Source: Prorocentrum cordatum
Lineage: Eukaryota > Sar > Dinophyceae > Prorocentrales > Prorocentraceae
Direction: 5' to 3'
DNA length: 64,000 bases
NCBI GenBank assembly: GCA_963575745.1
Contig: CAUYUJ010011225.1
Coordinates: forward strand, 369,001 to 433,000
Shown: positions 59,046 through 64,000 of the stretch, piece by piece
Numbering within the stretch: position 1 is the stretch's first letter
Layout: each line of letters begins with the position of its first letter
Program-made: the position numbers and the translations under genes
Notes under the pieces: model-generated
The model's database searches: none
What the model was told of the DNA's origin: nothing
The model's input: only the letters and a program-made list of their open reading frames with translations

Positions 59046-59598
59046 TAAGTCGGGCTGGTCCCCCTACAGGGGTATTTTCGACGAAAAATAAAAAATACTC
59101 CAAAAATAGCCCAAGGATACCGGAGAAAAGCCCCAATGATAATCCTTTTAGGGCTTTAGGGCTATGGGGCTATAAGGCTATAGGGCTAGAAGGCTATGGG
59201 GCTATAGGGCTACAGGGCTACAGGGCCATAGGGCTATAGGGCTATTGGGCTATAGGGTTATGGGGCTGTAGGGCTATAGGGCTAGAGGGCTATAGGGCTA
59301 TAGGGCTATAAGGCTATAAGGCTATAGGGTTATTACGGCTATAGAGCTACCGGGCACCTGGGCACCCGGGCACCCGGGCACCCCCAGGCACCCGGGCACC
59401 CTGGCGTGCGGCGAAAATCGGCGGCAAGCCTAACCTAACCATATGAATCCGCTAGGACCCCTACAAAGGCAAGCTCTGATTGGGGAAAAATAGTCTGGGG
59501 ATTATTTTTAAAATATGTTTGGACCTTTTTGGCGCATTTTTGGGGTATGTTTTGTTTTTCGTCGAACATCCCCCTGTAGGGGGACAGGCCCGACTTAA
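59046..59598 (+). mobile_element. Inverted-repeat element, family I, long copy 5
   Basis: The ends TAAGTCGGGCTGGTCCCCCT and AGGGGGACAGGCCCGACTTA are near-perfect inverted repeats. GCCCAGT occurs just outside both ends (59037 and 59599), a possible target duplication. The interior is expanded by an AGGGCTAT minisatellite (59147-59345) and GGGCACCC units (59348-59402). A second core-like sequence ATAGTCTGGGGATTATTTTT near 59492 suggests a chimeric or nested copy. Confidence 0.82.
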
Positions 59599-59633
59599 GC
59601 CCAGTAACGACCAGTAGCGCCCAATAGCGCCGC

Positions 59634-59999
59634 GTGAGGGAGATACGGCATGCTCGTTTGGAGCGTGGTTGGACGCGTCACTGGGCGCCGTGGGGACGAG
59701 CAGAAACTCCCATGAGCTGCTTTTTGTTAGACAGTGGTGTCCATGTTAATGCGTGGCTCTTTCTCTCAGAGTTCAGGCTGTCTGAAGCGGCCCCTGTCAC
59801 GGGGATGGGGAACCTGTATGATTACGTAGTCCCTGGGTCGAGCCCCGAACGCGCCCCCACTGCCTTTGCCTCTGCCTTCGCCTCGTTCTCGTCGTCCTCG
59901 CCTCCCTCGTCCTCTTCCTCCGCCTATTTGACGTCACATTGGTCCCAGGACGGCGTGGTGCTCTGGCACTGGCTCGCCGCAGCAGGTCAGAGGTGGTAG
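59634..59999 (+). CDS. Hypothetical 121-codon ORF, doubtful
   Basis: A plus-strand ATG-to-stop frame just right of the family I element. The first half has mixed composition (MSCFLLDSGVHVNAWLFLSEF, VTGMGNLYDYVVPGSS); the second half runs into a Ser/Ala-rich stretch set by TCGTCC-type repeats (59860-59925). No domain, signal peptide or paralogue in the window is recognised. The frame may be a short gene, an exon, or chance. The following 60060-60310 is pyrimidine-rich and gives acidic frames on the minus strand that I regard as compositional. Confidence 0.2.
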   Translation: MREIRHARLERGWTRHWAPWGRAETPMSCFLLDSGVHVNAWLFLSEFRLSEAAPVTGMGNLYDYVVPGSSPERAPTAFASAFASFSSSSPPSSSSSAYLTSHWSQDGVVLWHWLAAAGQRW

Positions 60000-60465
60000 G
60001 CTCTGATAGTATCGATGGTCGCCGCGCTCGTAGGGCAGATTGTTTGGCCCAAATTTGATAGAAGATGATCGTGCGTGACGTTCGTCCTTGTCATCGTGCA
60101 CCGCCTTTTCCCCCAAATCATCCTCGTTCAAGTCAGTATCCTCCTCCCTTTTCTTCCCTCCCCCTCCATCTACTCCCTTCTGTTCGTCCTTCCGCTCGTT
60201 TTCCTTGTCGTTGTTGTCGTCCTCCTCCTGCTTTTCCTGCCCTTCCTCCGCCCACTCCTCGTCCTCGTCCTCTTCATCGTCGTCGCCTTCATCGTCCACC
60301 ACCTCTCCCCTCTAACAAAAGTCATGCCTCTGGGCTTTTCCAGGGGTGCGCCTGACCAGAACCTCTACGGCAATCCAGCCGTTGCGTTGAGAAAGCCCCC
60401 AGAGGCCCACGAAACAGAACGCGCTCAAAAGCCTTGATCCTCGAACGTCGTCATTGTCCTGCTCC
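60000..60465. other. Pyrimidine-rich sequence, no gene recognised
   Basis: CTCCTCGTCCTC-type low-complexity sequence over 60120-60310. No domain. Confidence 0.45.
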
Positions 60466-60469
60466 CCCA

Positions 60470-60560
60470 GACCCTCGACGCCGTGATGCTTCAAAACGTG
60501 GACCACCAGAGGCCTCGACCCACTCCCCAGGACCGGCTGCTCATCCTGACTGGTCCCCCA
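60470..60560 (+). repeat. Dispersed repeat A fragment
   Basis: CCCTCGACGCCGTGATGCTT, CCAGAGGCCTCGACCC and CCCCAGGACCGGCTGCTCAT. Confidence 0.65.
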
Positions 60561-60567
60561 AACATCG

Positions 60568-60757
60568 GGCCGGACGAAAGGGGGGGATTGGGAAAGGGGG
60601 GGTTACGAAATCTGCTGCATGCAGCTGGTTTCGCCCCCACCGAGGGGCCCATTCCTCGATACATAGCCGCCTCTGGCGCCGGGAGGCGCCGGGAAAATCA
60701 GCTACGTGAGCTGATTCTCAAACCCCCCCTTTGCTATCCCCCCCTTTCGCCCGACCC
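60568..60757. mobile_element. Inverted-repeat element, family V
   Basis: Terminal inverted repeats of about 36 bp: GGGCCGGACGAAAGGGGGGA-TTGGGAAAGGGGGGTT and AACCCCCCCTTTGCTATCCC-CCCCTTTCGCCCGACCC. Inner CTGCTGCATGCAGCTGG and ATCAGCTACGTGAGCTGAT hairpins lie inside. No coding capacity. Confidence 0.78.
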
Positions 60758-60830
60758 GAAAACAGTGCTTGCCTCTGGGGTCCCCGTCCGTTTTTCGAGG
60801 GGTGGGGCTCGTGCGCCGCCTTGGCCGGCC

Positions 60831-60985
60831 TGCCGCCGCCCCGTCGCCGCCCCGTCGCCGCCTCGTCGCCGCCTCGTCGCGGGCTCGCGGGCCGTGCCAG
60901 CCGGCCTGTGGCCGCCCCGTCGCCGCCCCGTCGCCGCCCCGTCGCCGCCTCGTCGCCGCCCCGTCGCCGCCGCCTCGTCGCCGCA
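60831..60985. repeat. CGCCGCCCCGT minisatellite
   Basis: About 9-10 bp units of CCCCGTCGCCG and CCTCGTCGCCG with a short unique interruption near 60890. Confidence 0.9.
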
Positions 60986-61004
60986 TCGCACAGCCATCGC
61001 ACTG

Positions 61005-61515
61005 CACTGCACTGCGATCGCACCACACAGGGTCGCACCACATGGGTCGCACCACACAGGGACCACCACGCAGCGCACACCCCCCATGCATCGGGCTGCA
61101 CGCCTTGCTCGACAGAGCTTGCACCACATTGCCCACATCACCTCGATGACTACGTTGGCTCCGCATAGCTTGCACCACTTAGCTTACACCAGTAGCTCAC
61201 ACCATATATATACATATATATATATGTACACATATATATATATTATGTATACATGTGTATGTATAGATATACACATACAGCTTGCACTCCGTAGGATGTA
61301 CCACTTGGATTGCACTACGCAGCTCACACCACGTAGAGCGCACCATGTGGATTGCACCGCGTAGTTTGCTCCACACAGCTCACACCCCATAGATCGCACC
61401 ACACAGATGGCACCACGCGACTGCACCACACTGCTTACACCACAGCACTTGCTTGCACCACATAGCTCACACCACAGGACTTGCGCCCCACAGGTTGCAC
61501 CACGTAGCACTGCAC
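61005..61515. repeat. GCACCACAT-type minisatellite with TATA tract
   Basis: Degenerate units of about 18-24 bp built from TTGCACCACRTAGCTCACACC, broken by a TATATA/TGTATA tract at 61203-61275. Similar in style to 63033-63325. Confidence 0.85.
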
Positions 61516-61925
61516 CACCTCATGCCAGAAGCTGCTGTTTGGAGCCCACGCTGGCGGAGCATAGCCTGACAGTCCTGGGGGCCCGGCGCGGGCCCCCCGG
61601 GGGACCGACGACGACGCACAGCGCCCCGCCGTGGTTCTGCGCCACCGCGCGGAGGGGGCCCGACCCCCCCCCCCCCGACAGGAGAGCGCCTCCGCCCTCG
61701 GCGCCCTGCGCTTCGGCCACGGCGCGGCGGCCGCGCGCGGGCCGGCCGCCCCGTGGGGAGACGGGGGCCCCTGCTGGTGGCAGAAGGCGCGGGCAGGGTT
61801 TGTGTCCATGCGTGGCACCCCGCAGTGGCGGATCTTTTTTTTACACGGCCAATCCCCTGCCATCAAGAGCACTCGAAAGCAAGGACATCCGCCGCCAACG
61901 AAACACCTTTGTGCTTCGGGTGACG
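61516..61925. other. No gene recognised
   Basis: CG-rich with a C13-type homopolymer near 61670. Frames lack domains. Confidence 0.45.
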
Positions 61926-61929
61926 GCCT

Positions 61930-62155
61930 TCTACCCCGCAGCTGCGGATAAGAGGGAGGAGGCGGGCGTGGGGTGCGTCGAGGGGTGGGTCGCGGGGTGG
62001 GGGGTGGGTCGCCGGGTGGGTCGCGGGGTGGGTCGCGGGGTGGGTTGCGGGCGGGCGAGGACGACAAGAAGAACAACAACCACAACAACAAAAGCAACAA
62101 CAACACCAACAACAACAATAATAGTAACAACAACTACCACAACAACAACATATTG
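61930..62155 (+). mobile_element. GCGACCCACC minisatellite element, copy 3
   Basis: CCCCGCAGCTGCGGATAAGA head, a short GGGTCGCGGGGTG array (61975-62050), then a GAAGAACAACAACCAC-type AAC tail to 62155. Same order as copy 2 but with far fewer minisatellite units. Confidence 0.75.
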
Positions 62156-62800
62156 TAAGACTGTTCGCTCTGACCTGATCGCGTGCCATTCAACACGTAT
62201 ATCCCAAACCCTCGATACCCGCCCTCTTCGGCTTCGATCCTAACCCCCTTCGGTGAATATCTTCCTTTTCTGCAGCGTGTATTTCGTGCAGCCCCAGAGG
62301 CAGGGGAAGAGAGGACGGATTGAAGGAAGGGGCAAGTGGGAAGGAGGAGGATGGAGCACAAGAGAGAGAGAGAGAGAGAGTATCAGAAGGGGGGTTAGGA
62401 ACAGAAAACACGTGTCAGAACCAGACGGGCAGATCGGGCGGATAGACCCTAACGGGCGGGTCGGGAAGGCGGGCCCAGGAGGCCAGGTCGAGCAGGCGGG
62501 TTGCTGAAGCGTGCGTCCTGCATGAATCGCGAGAAAGTCTCGAGCTGTAGCGCGATTCCCAAATACATCGTGAGGAGCTCCACAGCGAGAGCGTGGTTCC
62601 TGAGTGTCGAGGGCGCGGCGTCTGAATAAGAGCGTGTTTCTTATTGTTTTGGGCATGGCGGGCGTTATAGCATCTGGCCCCCCCCCCCCACCCTACAGCG
62701 TAACGCCCCCCCCCCAGTGCGCCCCAGGCACTGCCGCCGTGCGCATCGGGATCCGCATAGGCGTCCGCATTGGAATCCGTGTAAGGGGTCTGGTCCGCAG
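62156..62800. other. No gene recognised; 139-bp repeat relic
   Basis: 62195-62260 resembles 41565-41640. 62520-62640 (GCGAGAAAGTCTCGAGCTGT, GAGCGTGGTTCCTGAGT) is a relic of the 139-bp tandem repeat at 41660. A short (GA)n lies at 62364-62385. Confidence 0.6.
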
Positions 62801-62872
62801 TCGTCGCCGTCGTCGTCGTCGTCCTGGTCGTCGTCGTCGTCGCTCGTCGCTCGTCGCTCATCGTCGTCGTGC
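62797..62872. repeat. (GTC)n microsatellite
   Basis: GTCGTC and GTCGCTC units over about 75 bases. Confidence 0.92.
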
Positions 62873-63032
62873 GCGCGGACGCGGCTGGAGCCTGTTTTTT
62901 TTTCTGGGCCGATGACGGCCGTCATTTGGGGGGGGGGGGGCGGGGCCGAGGACGTCACGTTTCGCGCCGGCGGCGTCTGGGAATGCTTCGGAATGACCGA
63001 GGACGGGGAGCAACAGCATGTAGGTGGCGATC

Positions 63033-63325
63033 CGCACCACAGCGCCTGTGTACACAGTGCCTGCGTGCACCACAGCGCTTGTGTACACCATAGAGCCTAT
63101 GTACACCACAGCAGCCGCGTGCAACACATCGCCAGTGTGTGCCACAGTGCCTGCGGGCACCACAGCGCTTGTGTACAACACATCGCCTGCGTACACCACA
63201 TCAGCCTTACGCAACACAGCACCTGTGTACACCACAATGCTTGCGTGCACTACAGCGCCTGTGTACACCACGGCGCCTGTGTGCACCACAGCAACCGTGT
63301 GCAACAGAGCACAATTGTTGCACAT
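63033..63325. repeat. TGTACACCACAGCGCC minisatellite
   Basis: About 15 degenerate 18-21 bp units of (GCCTGTGTACACCACA)GC type. Multiple frames stay open because many units are 18 or 21 bp. Confidence 0.9.
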
Positions 63326-63612
63326 AGAAGTTCAGAAGGGATCCTTATGACAAAATGGACCGCCTGCGGATTCCACAGAAAACAATCGTTTCATATAGGA
63401 CTTGGAAATAAACCCTTATGGGAAAAAAGAGCGCCGCTGGAATCTAAGAGTCTTCCCGCATCATCCTAGCTCCTCCCATATGCGTCCAGGAGGCTCCAGC
63501 AGAATTGGCCATCCGAGAACCAAGTGGATTCATTCAGTAGACCATTCTGCGGTGCGCGCTGAGATGCGCACGTGCGCTGTAGCGCCGACCCGCACGACAG
63601 GGGGGAAGGGTG
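63326..63612. other. No gene recognised
   Basis: A short, more balanced stretch between the minisatellite and the ORF at the window edge. Confidence 0.4.
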
Positions 63613-64000
63613 ATGCAGGAGGACGAGGACGACGAAGAGGCGGAGGAGGAGGGGGAGGACGAGAAGGAGTCAGTCCTGGCAGTCGCTCCGGGACTGGGGT
63701 GGCCGTCGGATCCAAGATTTCGTTATCGATGTTTGTTGGCGGGTACCGTTCAACCCTTCAAGGCATCCCAGCGTTGTCAAGTTTTGCGCGGCGGTTGCAC
63801 GACGACGGTGGGCGCGCCGTCGAACACCTCAGGACGGGCATTTGTTGTGGGTCGTGGCCCCCTGAACGGGCAGGTGGACCTCCCCTGGCCTCTCTCGCGT
63901 CCCGCGGTGCCATGGGGAGTTTTCCGCGAATTGTTTGATTTGAGTTTCGCAGTTGCGGGGTGTGTTTCGAGTTCCTCTGGCCTATGTGACGAGCGAAACC
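63613..64000 (+). CDS. Partial ORF running off the right edge
   Basis: From the ATG at 63613 one frame stays open for 129 codons to the end of the window. It begins with an acidic run (MQEDEDDEEAEEEGEDEKE) produced by a GGA-like tract, then becomes mixed and protein-like (VLAVAPGLGWPSDPRFRYR, GTVQPFKASQRC, LPWPLSRPAVPWGVFRELF). The other plus-strand frame over the same DNA stops at 63938, and the third stops earlier. I do not recognise a family. The acidic lead could mean the true exon begins inside or after the tract. The C-terminus lies outside the window. Confidence 0.35.
   Translation, partial: MQEDEDDEEAEEEGEDEKESVLAVAPGLGWPSDPRFRYRCLLAGTVQPFKASQRCQVLRGGCTTTVGAPSNTSGRAFVVGRGPLNGQVDLPWPLSRPAVPWGVFRELFDLSFAVAGCVSSSSGLCDERN

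Overview
This window looks like a gene-poor, repeat-saturated stretch of a dinoflagellate nuclear genome, possibly Prorocentrum-like. That assignment is an inference. It rests on GC-rich sequence, very long trinucleotide arrays, a non-LTR reverse transcriptase with terminal zinc-finger and nuclease-like regions, a Copia retrotransposon carrying a methyltransferase-like domain, many short inverted-repeat elements, and a 100-N scaffold gap. I saw no bacterial operon, CRISPR array, tRNA or rRNA, and no dinoflagellate spliced-leader relic.

Layout. 0-6 kb: microsatellites, short dispersed repeats and a composite tandem-repeat element (73-bp units plus a CTGAGG-type hexamer array). 5.6-7.8 kb: the only sequence resembling ordinary host coding, namely a minus-strand acidic fragment and a 361-codon orphan ORF on the plus strand. 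8-18.5 kb: a second copy of the composite element, a perfect 33-bp hairpin, GCGACCCACC and CTTGGG minisatellites, a tandem 0.8-kb duplication holding GCC arrays, a 1.7-kb block of switching trinucleotide arrays, and a retroposon-like element with an 18-bp target duplication. 18.7-22.2 kb (minus): a frameshifted non-LTR retrotransposon relic. 22.2-31 kb: more arrays and inverted-repeat elements, no convincing gene. 31.1-39.1 kb (minus): a nearly complete 8.0-kb Copia element with 222-bp LTRs. 39.1-64 kb: dispersed repeats, a 139-bp tandem array that runs into the assembly gap, many arrays, and an open frame leaving the right edge.

How the parts relate. The Copia element codes for gag, protease, a methyltransferase-like domain, integrase, reverse transcriptase and RNase H. 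It ends in an unusual tail with a predicted membrane segment and a charged helix. Two indels and one in-frame TAG break it. Around it lie at least eight families of 140-240 bp elements with terminal inverted repeats. One family has a clear 9-bp target duplication in one copy, conserved ends and the same orientation in all five copies, so it is a candidate introner or MITE family. Most long open frames in the window are artefacts of trinucleotide arrays and are not annotated as genes.
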